In this document: positions 7,959 to 16,786 of the stretch, piece after piece
Layout: each line of letters starts with the position of its first letter
How positions within the stretch are numbered: position 1 is the stretch's first letter
Translations under genes and position numbers: made by a program
Notes under the pieces: model-generated
The model's database searches: none
What the model saw: the letters and a program-made list of their open reading frames with translations, nothing else
Told to the model about the DNA's origin: nothing
Source of the DNA: Pseudodesulfovibrio nedwellii
GTDB taxonomy: Bacteria; Desulfobacterota; Desulfovibrionia; Desulfovibrionales; Desulfovibrionaceae
NCBI RefSeq assembly: GCF_027923765.1
Contig: NZ_AP026709.1
Location: 3,089,501 to 3,153,500, forward strand
Direction of reading: 5' to 3'
Length of the DNA stretch: 64,000 nucleotides

Positions 7959-9278
7959 ATGGCGAAACACAAAACTCCTCTGTTGGATCAGCTGGAAAGC
8001 GGCCCGTGGCCCAGCTTCGTATCCGACATCAAACAGGAGGCTGCATCTCGAGCCAAGAACGAGAAGGGTCTTGACTACCAGATCCCCGTCGACTGTCCCG
8101 ATGATTTGCTGGGCGTGCTCGAAATGTCCTACACCGATGGTGAAACTCACTGGAAGCACGGCGGTATCGTCGGCGTTTTCGGTTATGGCGGCGGCGTTAT
8201 TGGCCGTTACTGTGACCAGCCTGAGATGTTCCCCGGCGTAGCTCACTTCCACACCGTTCGTGTGGCTCAGCCCAACGGTAAATGGTACAGCACCAAGTTG
8301 CTGGGCGACTTGATGGACATTTGGGAACTTCGTGGTTCCGGTCTCACCAACATGCATGGCGCCACCGGCGACATCGTGTTCTTGGGTACCACCACTCCGC
8401 AGTTGGAAGAAATTTTCTTCGAGCTGACCCACAATCTGGACATCGACCTCGGCGGTTCCGGTTCCAACTTGCGTACCCCTGCTGCTTGTATGGGTATGTC
8501 CCGTTGTGAGTATGCATGTTACGATTCTCAGGAACTGTGCTACCACCTGACCATGGAATACCAGGATGAACTTCATCGTCCGGCATTCCCTTACAAGTTC
8601 AAGTTCAAGTTCGATGCGTGCCCCAACGGTTGCGTTGCTGCTATCGCTCGTTCTGACCTGTCCTTCATCGGTACTTGGAAAGACGACATCAAGGTCGACC
8701 AAGAAGCCGTTGCAGCGTACGTTGGCGGAGAATTCCCCCCGAATGCTGGCGCCCACGCTGGTAAAGACTGGGGCGCATTTGACATCCAGAAAGAAGTTGT
8801 CGATCTGTGTCCGTCCAAGTGCATGTCCTACGAAGGTGGCAAGCTGGCCATCGACAACAAGGAATGCGTCCGTTGCATGCATTGCATCAACACCATGCCT
8901 CGTGCATTGAAAGTCGGTGACGAACGTGGTTGCTCCATCCTTTGTGGTGCAAAAGCCCCGATCCTCGACGGTCCCCAGATGGGTTCCCTGCTCGTGCCTT
9001 TCATGGAAGTCAACAAAGACGATGACTACCAGTCTATCAAAGATCTCATCGAAAACGTTTGGGATTGGTGGATGGAAGAAGGCAAGAACCGTGAGCGCAT
9101 TGGTGAAACCATGAAACGTCTCGGCATGGCCACATTGGTCAAGGCTGCTGGCGTTCCTGTTGACGCCCGTCAGGTTCAGGAACCTCGCCACAACCCCTAC
9201 ATCTTCTGGAAAGCAGAAGACGTTGAAGGTGGTTGGGATCGCGATATCAACGATTTCCGTAAGCGTCACCAGCGCTAA
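7959..9278 (+). CDS. dsrA: Dissimilatory sulfite reductase alpha subunit
   Basis: DsrA of 439 residues, the cytoplasmic alpha subunit of the alpha2beta2 enzyme that reduces sulfite in sulfate respiration, passing product to DsrC. The protein opens MAKHKTPLLDQLESGPWPS, as in Desulfovibrio DsrA. ATG at 7959 follows a GGAGG/AAGGGA site; an in-frame ATG five codons earlier is ignored. Siroheme-[4Fe-4S] ligand cysteines are Cys177, Cys183, Cys221 and Cys225 (CPNGC). The inserted ferredoxin domain supplies Cys284, Cys303, Cys306 and Cys309. All key residues are intact. It is followed by dsrB after 18 bases. Confidence 0.99.
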   Translation: MAKHKTPLLDQLESGPWPSFVSDIKQEAASRAKNEKGLDYQIPVDCPDDLLGVLEMSYTDGETHWKHGGIVGVFGYGGGVIGRYCDQPEMFPGVAHFHTVRVAQPNGKWYSTKLLGDLMDIWELRGSGLTNMHGATGDIVFLGTTTPQLEEIFFELTHNLDIDLGGSGSNLRTPAACMGMSRCEYACYDSQELCYHLTMEYQDELHRPAFPYKFKFKFDACPNGCVAAIARSDLSFIGTWKDDIKVDQEAVAAYVGGEFPPNAGAHAGKDWGAFDIQKEVVDLCPSKCMSYEGGKLAIDNKECVRCMHCINTMPRALKVGDERGCSILCGAKAPILDGPQMGSLLVPFMEVNKDDDYQSIKDLIENVWDWWMEEGKNRERIGETMKRLGMATLVKAAGVPVDARQVQEPRHNPYIFWKAEDVEGGWDRDINDFRKRHQR

Positions 9279-9296
9279 AAAGAGGAGTGAAATAAT

Positions 9297-10442
9297 ATGG
9301 CTTTTATTTCTTCCGGGTACAATCCCGACAAACCGATGGAAGGTCGGATCTCCGACATTGGCCCTCGTCACTTCGGCGAGTACCTGCCCCCGGTTATCAA
9401 AGAAAACTTTGGTAAATGGGACTACCATGAGATCCTTGAGTCCGGCATCTTGCTGCACGTAGCTCAGGGCGGTGCTAAGACTTACACCGTCCGTGCTGCT
9501 ACTGCTCGTTTGATGACCGTTACCCATATCCGTGAAATCTGTGAAATCGCTGACAAGTTCTGTGGTGGTTTCGTTCGTTTCACTACTCGTAACAACCTCG
9601 AATTCCAGGTTGAGACCGAAGAAGCAGCCAAAGAACTGAAGGCCTTCTTGAACGACCAAAAGTTCGACGGTGGTTCCATGAAGTTCCCGGTCGGCGGAAC
9701 TGGCGCTGGTGTGACCAATATTGTTCACACTCAGGGTTGGGTCCATTGCCACACCCCGGCAACTGACGCTTCCGGTACCGTTAAGGCTACCATGGACGTC
9801 GTCTTTGATGACTTCACTGACATGAAGTTGCCTGCTCCGGTGCGCATCTCCATGGCTTGCTGCCTGAACATGTGCGGCGCTGTTCATTGCTCCGATATCG
9901 CGATTCTCGGTATTCACCGTAAACCGCCTATTATCGATCACGAGTACTTGGACAACTTGTGCGAAATTCCTTTGGCCGTTGCAGCCTGCCCCACCGGTGC
10001 AGTCCGCCCGTCCAAGGTTGAAGTTGATGGCAAGACCTTCAAGACGGTTGCTATTAAAGAAGAACGCTGCATGTTCTGCGGTAACTGCTACACCATGTGC
10101 CCCTCCCTTCCGCTGTCTGACGGCGAAGGTGACGGTATCGCACTGATGGTCGGTGGTAAGATCTCCAACCGTATCACGAAACCCGCCTTCTCCAAGGTCG
10201 TGGTTCCGTTCATCCCCAACGAGCCGCCTCGCTGGCCTACGCTGACCAAGACAATCAAGAGAATTCTTGATACTTACGCAGCTGAAGCCAACAAGTACGA
10301 GCGTCTGGGTGACTGGGCCAATCGTATCGGTTGGGAACGTTTCTTCGAGAAATGTGACCTGCCCTTCACTGAGCATCTGATCGATGACTTCCGTGATCCG
10401 GCATACTACACTTGGCGTCAGACCACTCAGTTCAAGTGGTAG
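9297..10442 (+). CDS. dsrB: Dissimilatory sulfite reductase beta subunit
   Basis: DsrB of 381 residues, partner of DsrA in sulfite reduction. GAGGAG precedes the ATG at 9297. The sirohaem-cluster region is seen as Cys151 and the [12 protein letters not shown] motif (Cys188-Cys198). The ferredoxin domain has ACPTG (Cys231) and the [11 protein letters not shown] cluster (Cys258, 261, 264, 268). Length and motif order are those of Desulfovibrio DsrB. A strong hairpin follows before dsrD, which may set the dsrAB to dsrD expression ratio. Confidence 0.99.
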   Translation: MAFISSGYNPDKPMEGRISDIGPRHFGEYLPPVIKENFGKWDYHEILESGILLHVAQGGAKTYTVRAATARLMTVTHIREICEIADKFCGGFVRFTTRNNLEFQVETEEAAKELKAFLNDQKFDGGSMKFPVGGTGAGVTNIVHTQGWVHCHTPATDASGTVKATMDVVFDDFTDMKLPAPVRISMACCLNMCGAVHCSDIAILGIHRKPPIIDHEYLDNLCEIPLAVAACPTGAVRPSKVEVDGKTFKTVAIKEERCMFCGNCYTMCPSLPLSDGEGDGIALMVGGKISNRITKPAFSKVVVPFIPNEPPRWPTLTKTIKRILDTYAAEANKYERLGDWANRIGWERFFEKCDLPFTEHLIDDFRDPAYYTWRQTTQFKW

Positions 10443-10454
10443 GATAAATACCAT

Positions 10455-10490
10455 CGGGGTACGGTCTTATGGACCGTACCCCGTTCTTTT
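10455..10490 (+). terminator. Intercistronic terminator-like hairpin between dsrB and dsrD
   Basis: A perfect 12-bp stem, CGGGGTACGGTC with GACCGTACCCCG, has a five-base loop and is followed by TTCTTTT. It sits between dsrB and dsrD, so it may act as a partial terminator or as a stabilising 3' end of the dsrAB message. Confidence 0.7.
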
Positions 10491-10510
10491 CAAATAACAA
10501 GGAGTCCATC

Positions 10511-10759
10511 ATGGCACTCGACGTTGAAGCCGCAAAAGCTGAAATTCTTGCTTTCTGCGAATCGAAGTCCAAGAACAAGTCCAAGTTCTACTTTAATGAC
10601 TTCACCAAGCTTTTCCCGGATGAGAAAGCCCGTGCAGTCAAGAAAATTCTGACCGCTTTAATTCAGGAAGAAAAATTGGTGTTCTGGTCCTCCGGGTCCA
10701 CCACCATGTACGGTATGGCCGGTGCAGGCAAACAGGCCGCTTCCGAGGGCGAAGACTAG
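10511..10759 (+). CDS. dsrD: DsrD, small winged-helix protein of sulfite reduction
   Basis: DsrD of 82 residues, near the usual length of about 78. ATG at 10511 has AAGGAG upstream; a longer frame starting in the hairpin is rejected. The protein is lysine-rich and helical (ALDVEAAKAEILAFCESKSK..., then KKILTALIQEEKLVFWSSGS), matching the winged-helix fold of the family. Family work links DsrD to activation of DsrAB, rather than to DNA binding. It lies directly downstream of dsrAB, past a terminator-like hairpin, and is followed by its own terminator. Confidence 0.96.
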   Translation: MALDVEAAKAEILAFCESKSKNKSKFYFNDFTKLFPDEKARAVKKILTALIQEEKLVFWSSGSTTMYGMAGAGKQAASEGED

Positions 10760-10784
10760 ACTCTAGCCGAGTTCGGTAATTGAG

Positions 10785-10824
10785 GCCTTGCCCGTATCTT
10801 TATGATGCAGGGCAAGGCTTTTCT
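10785..10824 (+). terminator. Terminator after dsrD
   Basis: The stem GCCTTGCCC/GGGCAAGGC is followed by TTTTCTTG, 20-odd bases before cobB. Confidence 0.8.
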
Positions 10825-10845
10825 TGATTGTGAGTTGAACCTGCT

Positions 10846-12240
10846 ATGGCGCAAAGTAACATTTCTCGTATAGTTCTGGCCGGTTTATCCGGCGGCACAG
10901 GGAAGACTATTGTCTCTCTGGCTTTGGCTCGTGCTTTTAAAAGAGCCGGAAAACGGGTGGCTCCCTTTAAAAAGGGGCCGGACTACATTGATGCTCAGTG
11001 GCTTAGTCTGGCCGCGGGGCGTCCTTGTTCGAATCTTGATCCCTTTTTTCATTCAACAGAAATGATCCGTTCTTTATTCTTTCATAAATCATGCGGCTCT
11101 GAAATTAGTTTAGTGGAAGGGAACCGCGGACTCTTTGATGGTATGGACGAGCACGGTTCCTGTTCGACTGCGGAATTGGCACGCATGCTTGATGCGCCTG
11201 TTATTCTTGCGATTGATTGTACCAAAATGACGCGTACTGTGGCGGCGATAGTTCAAGGCTGCACACACTTCGAGCCGGGGTTGAACCTTGCTGGCGTGAT
11301 TCTCAACCGAACTGCCGGAGAACGTCATCGTTCGGTGTTGCGAAAATCCATTGAGACTCATACAGATATTCCAGTCTTGGGGATGTTACCAAAAATTTCT
11401 TCCAATCCTATTCCTGAGCGGCACATGGGACTCGTTTCCGATCAGGAATATGACGTCCCTGCGCAGGAGGCTCTTGATGCGCTGGCTGATATGGCCGAAG
11501 ATCTGCTCGATATTGACACCATAGTTGATATCGCTACAAACGCACCTGATTTCGGCTCGGATCCTGGTCCTATTTATCAAAGTGAATCCGTGAAGAAAAA
11601 GGTTCGCATTGGTTACGTCCAAGATGCTTCCCTTTGGTTTTATTACCCGGAGAATCTCGAAGCTTTGGAACATGCAGGTGCAGAATTGGTTCGGTTGAGC
11701 ATCCTTTCCGACGAACCGTGGCCCACTATTGACGGTTTGTACCTCGGCGGTGGTTTTCCTGAGGTTTTTGCCGAACGTATAGCGGATAACACCACTATTC
11801 TTGCTCATATAAACAACCTGTCTGAAAGTGGAATGCCCATTTATGCCGAATGTGGTGGATTCATGGTGCTGTGCGATTCGCTAGAGGTTAATGGTGCTTC
11901 CCATCCGATGGCTGGAGTCTTTCCCGTTGGAACGTCTTTTTGCCCCAGGCCGCAAGGCTTGGGCTACACTGAAGCAGAAGCCGTTGAAGATAATCCCTTT
12001 TTCTCGACCGGAACATGTGTCCAAGGTCATGAATTTCACTATTCGTTGTGTGTTTCAGACGGGTCTTCAACTTTGCGACCTGCTTTGAAAATGTTGCGGG
12101 GGCAGGGGGGAGGCGTTGGGTATGACGGTTTTCTGCATAAAAAAACCCTTGCCGGGTATAATCATATCCATGCCCTTGCAGTGCCTGATTGGGCCATCCG
12201 ATTTGTTGCCGCAGCCAGCGAATATCGTTCCAAGTCTTAA
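10846..12240 (+). CDS. cobB: Cobyrinate a,c-diamide synthase family (CobB/CbiA)
   Basis: Amidotransferase of 464 residues. The N-terminal half is an ATP-dependent synthetase with P-loop GLSGGTGKT (about 13-21) and KKGPDYIDAQW. The C-terminal half is a class I glutamine amidotransferase with nucleophile Cys in YAECGGFMVL and a later GHEFHYS histidine. The family amidates cobyrinic acid in B12 synthesis. Next to dsrABD, it may instead amidate sirohaem, since Desulfovibrio sulfite reductase carries an amidated sirohaem (siroamide); that is inference. It starts just after the dsrD terminator, in the same direction. No other cobalamin genes are in the window. Confidence 0.9.
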   Translation: MAQSNISRIVLAGLSGGTGKTIVSLALARAFKRAGKRVAPFKKGPDYIDAQWLSLAAGRPCSNLDPFFHSTEMIRSLFFHKSCGSEISLVEGNRGLFDGMDEHGSCSTAELARMLDAPVILAIDCTKMTRTVAAIVQGCTHFEPGLNLAGVILNRTAGERHRSVLRKSIETHTDIPVLGMLPKISSNPIPERHMGLVSDQEYDVPAQEALDALADMAEDLLDIDTIVDIATNAPDFGSDPGPIYQSESVKKKVRIGYVQDASLWFYYPENLEALEHAGAELVRLSILSDEPWPTIDGLYLGGGFPEVFAERIADNTTILAHINNLSESGMPIYAECGGFMVLCDSLEVNGASHPMAGVFPVGTSFCPRPQGLGYTEAEAVEDNPFFSTGTCVQGHEFHYSLCVSDGSSTLRPALKMLRGQGGGVGYDGFLHKKTLAGYNHIHALAVPDWAIRFVAAASEYRSKS

Positions 12241-12318
12241 CGCGTAAATTTCTTGTCTCCGAGTCGCTTTTCATGAGAAAGTGCGGCTGAACCTATCAAG
12301 ACAACAAGTGAGTAATAA

Positions 12319-13449
12319 ATGAGTATTCCTTTTATCGACTTGAAATCACAGTATAAAGAAATTGAGACCGCCGTAAAGAAAGGTATAGATGGTGTTCTGG
12401 AACATGGTGCATATATCATGGGGCCGGAAATCGCTGATTTGGAGGCTCGTTTGTCGAGCTTCAGTTCTGTTCGTTTCGGAGTCGGATGCGCTTCAGGTAC
12501 CGACGCTTTGGTCATGGCTCTCATGGCTCTGGAAATTGGGCCGGGTGATGCTGTTTTCACAACGCCATTTACATTCATGGCCACTGCAGAGTCCATTGCT
12601 CTTCTCGGCGCGACTCCGGTGTTTGTGGATGTCGATCCTGTGACATACAATATTGATCCTGAAGATCTTCGTCGCAAGATTGCTGACGTCAAGGACAATC
12701 GTACTGATCTGACTCCTCGCGGAGTTATTTCCGTGGATCTCTTTGGGCAGCCTGCAGACTATGATCTCATCGAACCGTTGGCGCACAACAGCGGCTTGTT
12801 TCTTATTGTAGACGCGGCCCAGTCTTTTGGCGCGACTTACAAGGGCAAGCCAGTTTGTTCGTTGGGTGATGTTGCCTGCACTTCCTTCTTCCCGGCCAAG
12901 CCGCTTGGTTGCTATGGTGACGGTGGAATGGTGTTTGCGCATAATGAGGAGCTGTATAAGTTGCTTCAATCCATTCGTGTTCATGGCATGGGTGAAGACA
13001 AGTATGAAAACGTTCGTTTGGGAATCAATGGCCGTCTTGATGCCATGCAGGCAGCCGTGTTGCTTGCCAAGTTCGAAATTTTCCCCGGCGAAATTGTCAA
13101 ACGTCAACAGGTTGCAGATCGGTATGAGGAACTTTTGTCCTCTGTGCCTGGTTTGACAACGCCCGCCGTTGCAGAAGGGAATACCTCTGTCTGGGCACAA
13201 TATTCTGTATTGGCTAAAAATTCAGAGCATCGCACCGAACTTATGGGTAAGCTTGGTGCAGCCTCCATTCCTACAGCTATTTACTATCCGAAACCGCTGC
13301 ATCTTCAGAAGGCTTTTGCCAATCTGGGATATCAGGAAGGGGATTTCCCTGTCTGCGAGGAAATCGGTAATCGTATCTTTGCTCTGCCCATGCATCCGTA
13401 TCTCAAGGCAGAAGATCAGGCGACCATAGCCGAGACGCTCAAGGGATAA
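12319..13449 (+). CDS. DegT/DnrJ/EryC1/StrS aminotransferase
   Basis: PLP-dependent sugar aminotransferase family protein of 376 residues. The family transfers an amino group from glutamate to a keto-sugar nucleotide for surface glycans. Visible motifs are FIDLKSQYKEIE at the start, GCASGTDALVMAL, DAAQSFGA (Asp for the PLP ring nitrogen) and the Schiff-base lysine in SFFPAKPLGCYGDGG. The C-terminus carries the usual YYPKPLHLQKAF motif. The sugar cannot be named, though related enzymes often make UDP-acetamido sugars of the WbpE type. The following small gene begins after six bases and is probably co-transcribed. Confidence 0.92.
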   Translation: MSIPFIDLKSQYKEIETAVKKGIDGVLEHGAYIMGPEIADLEARLSSFSSVRFGVGCASGTDALVMALMALEIGPGDAVFTTPFTFMATAESIALLGATPVFVDVDPVTYNIDPEDLRRKIADVKDNRTDLTPRGVISVDLFGQPADYDLIEPLAHNSGLFLIVDAAQSFGATYKGKPVCSLGDVACTSFFPAKPLGCYGDGGMVFAHNEELYKLLQSIRVHGMGEDKYENVRLGINGRLDAMQAAVLLAKFEIFPGEIVKRQQVADRYEELLSSVPGLTTPAVAEGNTSVWAQYSVLAKNSEHRTELMGKLGAASIPTAIYYPKPLHLQKAFANLGYQEGDFPVCEEIGNRIFALPMHPYLKAEDQATIAETLKG

Positions 13450-13455
13450 GGATTT

Positions 13456-13806
13456 ATGGCTTTCGGAAATTCATCAAACTTGGTGCGAGTCTTCAAGCCC
13501 ATTGCGGCTGGACTTGCGTTGGCCTTTTTGGCTACCGCCATGGTGGATAAACCCGCTCCGGTGCATTTCCAGCCCGAGAATCCGTATGCCGCAAAGCAAG
13601 CGGAAATACTTGAGCCACAGGCCGAATTGGTTATTGAAAAGAATATTATGAAACTCGGTTCTCTCCTGTCTGTCACGGCTGTAGGTTCCGTGACGCAGGA
13701 GGGGCTGCCCGTATTTAGTAGCCCGGTTGTGTCAGATGAAATTGAAGTTTTGTCCGAGTCAAACTCTCTGCCGAATACGGTGCCTTCGGAATCACAACAA
13801 CCCTGA
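13456..13806 (+). CDS. Small membrane-anchored protein, unknown function
   Basis: Product of 116 residues with one hydrophobic stretch near the N-terminus (FKPIAAGLALAFLATAMV, about 13-30). A polar tail rich in Glu, Pro, Ser and Val follows. It could be an inner-membrane anchor with a periplasmic tail. An AAGGAT site precedes the ATG at 13456, six bases after the aminotransferase gene, so the two form an operon. No domain is recognised. The tail composition suggests disorder. Confidence 0.7.
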   Translation: MAFGNSSNLVRVFKPIAAGLALAFLATAMVDKPAPVHFQPENPYAAKQAEILEPQAELVIEKNIMKLGSLLSVTAVGSVTQEGLPVFSSPVVSDEIEVLSESNSLPNTVPSESQQP

Positions 13807-13913
13807 CTATAATCGGCACTTGCCGACAATTTGCCAGCCGTGCATCCCTCTGATACACGGTGGGACGCGAACGACATTACGCCGGGGAATTGCCGGCACA
13901 AAGGAGATACAAA

Positions 13914-14411
13914 ATGATTAAAATGGAAACCAGCATGGGTGACATCGTCATCGAGCTTGATTTTGAAAAGGCCCCCAAGTCTGCTGCTAATTTTCAGCAG
14001 TACGTTGAAGAAGGCTTTTACGATGGTCTTATTTTTCACCGTGTTATCGGTAACTTTATGGTTCAGGGCGGCGGCATGGATGAAAACATGCAGGAAAAGG
14101 CAACCCGTGAGCCTATTGAAAACGAAGCCAACAATGGCGTGAAGAACGACTGTTACACATTAGCCATGGCGCGTACCATGGACCCCCATTCCGCTTCTTC
14201 TCAGTTCTTCGTTAACGTCAAGGACAACGGTTTTCTCAACTTCTCTTCCGAGACCCCTCAGGGTTGGGGCTATGCCGTTTTCGGTAAGGTTGTAGAAGGT
14301 ACTGATATTGTAGACGAGATCAAGGGTGTGGCTACTGGCCGTAGCGGCTTCCACGACGATGTCCCGGTCGAGCCTGTTTTTATCAACAAAGCCACTGTGA
14401 TCGAAGACTAA
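13914..14411 (+). CDS. Peptidyl-prolyl cis-trans isomerase, cyclophilin type
   Basis: Cytoplasmic cyclophilin of 165 residues. ATG at 13914 follows AAGGAGAT, and a longer frame from 13860 is rejected. The fold markers are MGDIVIELDFEKAPKSAANF at the start, the active-site stretch YDGLIFHRVIGNFMVQGGG with the catalytic Arg, SSQFFVNVKDN, and GYAVFGKVVEG. There is no signal peptide, so it acts on cytosolic proteins, as PpiB does. It is followed by a strong terminator. Confidence 0.95.
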   Translation: MIKMETSMGDIVIELDFEKAPKSAANFQQYVEEGFYDGLIFHRVIGNFMVQGGGMDENMQEKATREPIENEANNGVKNDCYTLAMARTMDPHSASSQFFVNVKDNGFLNFSSETPQGWGYAVFGKVVEGTDIVDEIKGVATGRSGFHDDVPVEPVFINKATVIED

Positions 14412-14447
14412 TTGATTCTTCGCTGGAAATATCCGGCATACGAATAT

Positions 14448-14488
14448 AAACGGCGTACCCTGTGAATACAGGGTACGCCGTTTTATTT
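14448..14488 (+). terminator. Terminator after the cyclophilin gene
   Basis: A perfect 16-bp stem with loop GAAT (14448-14483) is followed by T-rich sequence. It can also serve the convergent gene at 14519-15133. Confidence 0.9.
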
Positions 14489-14518
14489 GTACGGATAAAG
14501 TATTTGGCTGGAAGAGTC

Positions 14519-15133
14519 TTAGACAGTGAGGTTCAGTCCGGTGTACGAGTTCTGGCCCTGACCAAACATCAGCCCTCCACCGTCAAACCAGGATGTCGGA
14601 TCTGAATTATCAGCAAACCACCATGACATGGATTTGAATTGAAGGTTTTGCATCATCTGACCTTGTGACAGCTTGGTGCTTGCTGTGTTGGTCAGTTTAC
14701 CCAATTGAAGAATGGTATCGAATTCTTCAACTTTGTCTGGGTTGTCTTCGAAATATTTATCGATGATTTCTTTGTCTTCATGGCCCTTGGCAATGGTCAC
14801 CTTGCCGGTAGCTGGGTCATAACTCAACGGAAGTTCTTTCGTGACATCCACGCCCAAAGCTTTGAGATCTGCAGTTACAGTGATATCCCATTTGGCTTCG
14901 AGCTTTGCACGATATTTATCGACATCGAGGAAAGAGAGTCTGTTGTCCGTTCCCTTGGGAATTTTGGATAAGTATGACTCAATGTCACTCGCCATGCCGT
15001 TTGTGCTTTCAGTTTTATCCTGCTCTTTATCCATTTGAGCGGCGCGTGTCTTTAATTGCTGCTCTTCATTCGCGGCTTGCAAAAGTGAATAGGCATCCAT
15101 GTATCCATTTGATCCAACCGATTGAACTGCCAT
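14519..15133 (-). CDS. Unknown soluble protein (204 aa)
   Basis: ATG at 15133 with AAGAGGA upstream is preferred over the longer frame start at 15166. The product is acidic and soluble, with a Gln/Glu/Lys-rich helical N-terminal part, a middle region (SYDPATGKVTIAKGHEDKE) and a Trp-rich C-terminus (MSWWFADNSDP, SWFDGG). It ends GLNLTV. No signal peptide is evident. The composition and ending resemble small proteins found near flagellar or secreted-protein genes, but I do not recognise a family. It stands alone between two terminators. Confidence 0.75.
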   Translation of the reverse strand: MAVQSVGSNGYMDAYSLLQAANEEQQLKTRAAQMDKEQDKTESTNGMASDIESYLSKIPKGTDNRLSFLDVDKYRAKLEAKWDITVTADLKALGVDVTKELPLSYDPATGKVTIAKGHEDKEIIDKYFEDNPDKVEEFDTILQLGKLTNTASTKLSQGQMMQNLQFKSMSWWFADNSDPTSWFDGGGLMFGQGQNSYTGLNLTV

Positions 15134-15222
15134 TGTGGTCCTCTTGCATTCAGGGTTCATGGGCAATTTTTGCCCTGTCGAAATCTAAAGCATAAGCTGT
15201 GCCATGACAGGGCCAAGGATAC

Positions 15223-15254
15223 AAAAAAAGGACTGCCCATGAGGACAGTCCTTT
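15223..15254 (-). terminator. Terminator of the liv operon
   Basis: The stem AAAGGACTG/CAGTCCTTT, read on the minus strand, is followed by a T-run. It lies 20 bases beyond the livF stop. Confidence 0.85.
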
Positions 15255-15275
15255 GAAGTGTGCGCGAGCTTTGTG

Positions 15276-16013
15276 CTAGCCGCCGAGATAGGCTTTTTTG
15301 ACCTCAGGATCTTCCCTGAGTTGATCGCAAGGCCCTTGTGCCACTATTTCGCCGGTGTCGATGACGTAGCCTCGGTGGGCGAATTTGAGAGCAAGGTTGG
15401 CATTCTGTTCAATCAACAGAATGGTCATGCCTTCTTTGTTTAGTTCTTTCAGGGTGCGGAACATGTCGTACATAAGCAGCGGGGCGAGTCCCATGGACGG
15501 TTCATCAAGCATGATGATTTTACAACCGGACATAAGAGCGCGGCCCACGGCCAACATCTGTTGTTCTCCACCGGACAGGGATTCTGAACGTTGTTTTTTG
15601 CGTTCATCCAGACGGGAGAAGAGTGAGTAGACTCGTTTGTAGTCCCGATCAATATCTGCCTGAGAATCTTTGCGGGCATAGGTTGCCAGCTTGAGGTTTT
15701 CCTCAACGGTCAGATTACCGAAGATGTGACGGCCTTCCGGGACCAAAGCAAGATGGAGGTCGCTGACAATCTTGTCAGGGGCCATACCCAGAATGGATTT
15801 GCCCTTGAACTTGATGTCGCCCTTGAAGATCTTGGGGGCTTCAGGCGGCGGCAGTTGTGCGATGGACATGAGTGTCGTTGATTTGCCTGCGCCGTTGGCT
15901 CCGATAAGCGTAACGATTTCGCCTTCGCCCACGGAGAAGTCGATGCCGTGAAGGGCCTCGATGTTACCGTATTTAACGTAGAGGTTTTCAACCTCGATGA
16001 GTGGAGTTGTCAT
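15276..16013 (-). CDS. livF: Branched-chain amino-acid ABC transporter ATPase LivF
   Basis: ATPase of 245 residues, one of two nucleotide-binding subunits that power the Liv importer at the inner membrane. Walker A is GANGAGKST, the signature is LSGGEQQ, Walker B is IIMLDEPSMGLAP, and the C-terminus ends with the LivF-typical VKKAYLGG. The start overlaps the livG stop by four bases, showing translational coupling. It is the last gene of livKHMGF, followed by the operon terminator. Confidence 0.96.
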   Translation of the reverse strand: MTTPLIEVENLYVKYGNIEALHGIDFSVGEGEIVTLIGANGAGKSTTLMSIAQLPPPEAPKIFKGDIKFKGKSILGMAPDKIVSDLHLALVPEGRHIFGNLTVEENLKLATYARKDSQADIDRDYKRVYSLFSRLDERKKQRSESLSGGEQQMLAVGRALMSGCKIIMLDEPSMGLAPLLMYDMFRTLKELNKEGMTILLIEQNANLALKFAHRGYVIDTGEIVAQGPCDQLREDPEVKKAYLGG

Positions 16014-16777
16014 ATGTTGTCGTCTCCAAGATAGGCCTTGATGACGGCCGGGTTGCTCTGGATGTCTTCTGGTGTGCCTTCGGCGATGGTTGCACCGAAA
16101 TCAATGACTTTGATCCATTGACATAGGGATGTCACGACCTTCATTTGATGTTCAATCATGAAGATAGTGATATCGAAGTTGTCGTGAATCCAGCGGACCA
16201 GTTTGATGAGGTCTTCCACGTCGGCGGAGTTCAGTCCAGCTGCAGGTTCATCCAGCAGCAGGAGCTTGGGCCGGATAGACATGGCGCGGGCAATCTCAAC
16301 ACGGCGTTGCAGGCCATACGGGAGGTTCTTGGGGAACTCGTAGGCCACGTCAGTCAGTGACATGGCGTCCAGCAGTTCTTTTGCAATCTCCAGAATGCGT
16401 GCTTCTCGCGCTCGATATTTAGGGCCTCTGATGATGGAGTCCCAGACCGAATAGCCCAACCGATAGTGCTGGGCTATGCGGATGTTATCAAGCACGGTCA
16501 TATCGTGCCACAGTCGAATATTTTGAAAGGTTCGGGCAATGCCCATTGACGTAACCTGATGCGGCTTGAGGCCTGCGGTCGGGTTGCCGTCAAATATAAT
16601 ACTTCCTTCAGTAGGCTGGTAGAAACCAGAGATCAGGTTGAAGATGGTTGTCTTGCCTGCTCCGTTGGGGCCGATCAGCCCCATGAGTTCGCCGCCTTTC
16701 ATTTCCACGCTGAATTCGGATACGGCCTGAAGGCCTCCGAAACGCTGGGTCATAGTGTCGATTTTGAGAAGTGACAT
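16010..16777 (-). CDS. livG: Branched-chain amino-acid ABC transporter ATPase LivG
   Basis: ATPase of 255 residues. It has Walker A GPNGAGKTT, the LivG-type signature LPYGLQRR in place of LSGGQ, Walker B LLLLDEPAAGLN and the family end AYLGDD. It pairs with LivF on the cytoplasmic face of LivH-LivM. It starts nine bases after livM and overlaps livF by four. Confidence 0.96.
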   Translation of the reverse strand: MSLLKIDTMTQRFGGLQAVSEFSVEMKGGELMGLIGPNGAGKTTIFNLISGFYQPTEGSIIFDGNPTAGLKPHQVTSMGIARTFQNIRLWHDMTVLDNIRIAQHYRLGYSVWDSIIRGPKYRAREARILEIAKELLDAMSLTDVAYEFPKNLPYGLQRRVEIARAMSIRPKLLLLDEPAAGLNSADVEDLIKLVRWIHDNFDITIFMIEHQMKVVTSLCQWIKVIDFGATIAEGTPEDIQSNPAVIKAYLGDDNI

Positions 16778-16786
16778 GCCGATCCC

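Noticed and set aside
7836-10454. An 872-codon open frame antisense to dsrA-dsrB
   Set aside because: It is the complement of two fully conserved genes. The codon bias of the sense strand removes stops, and it has no protein-like features.
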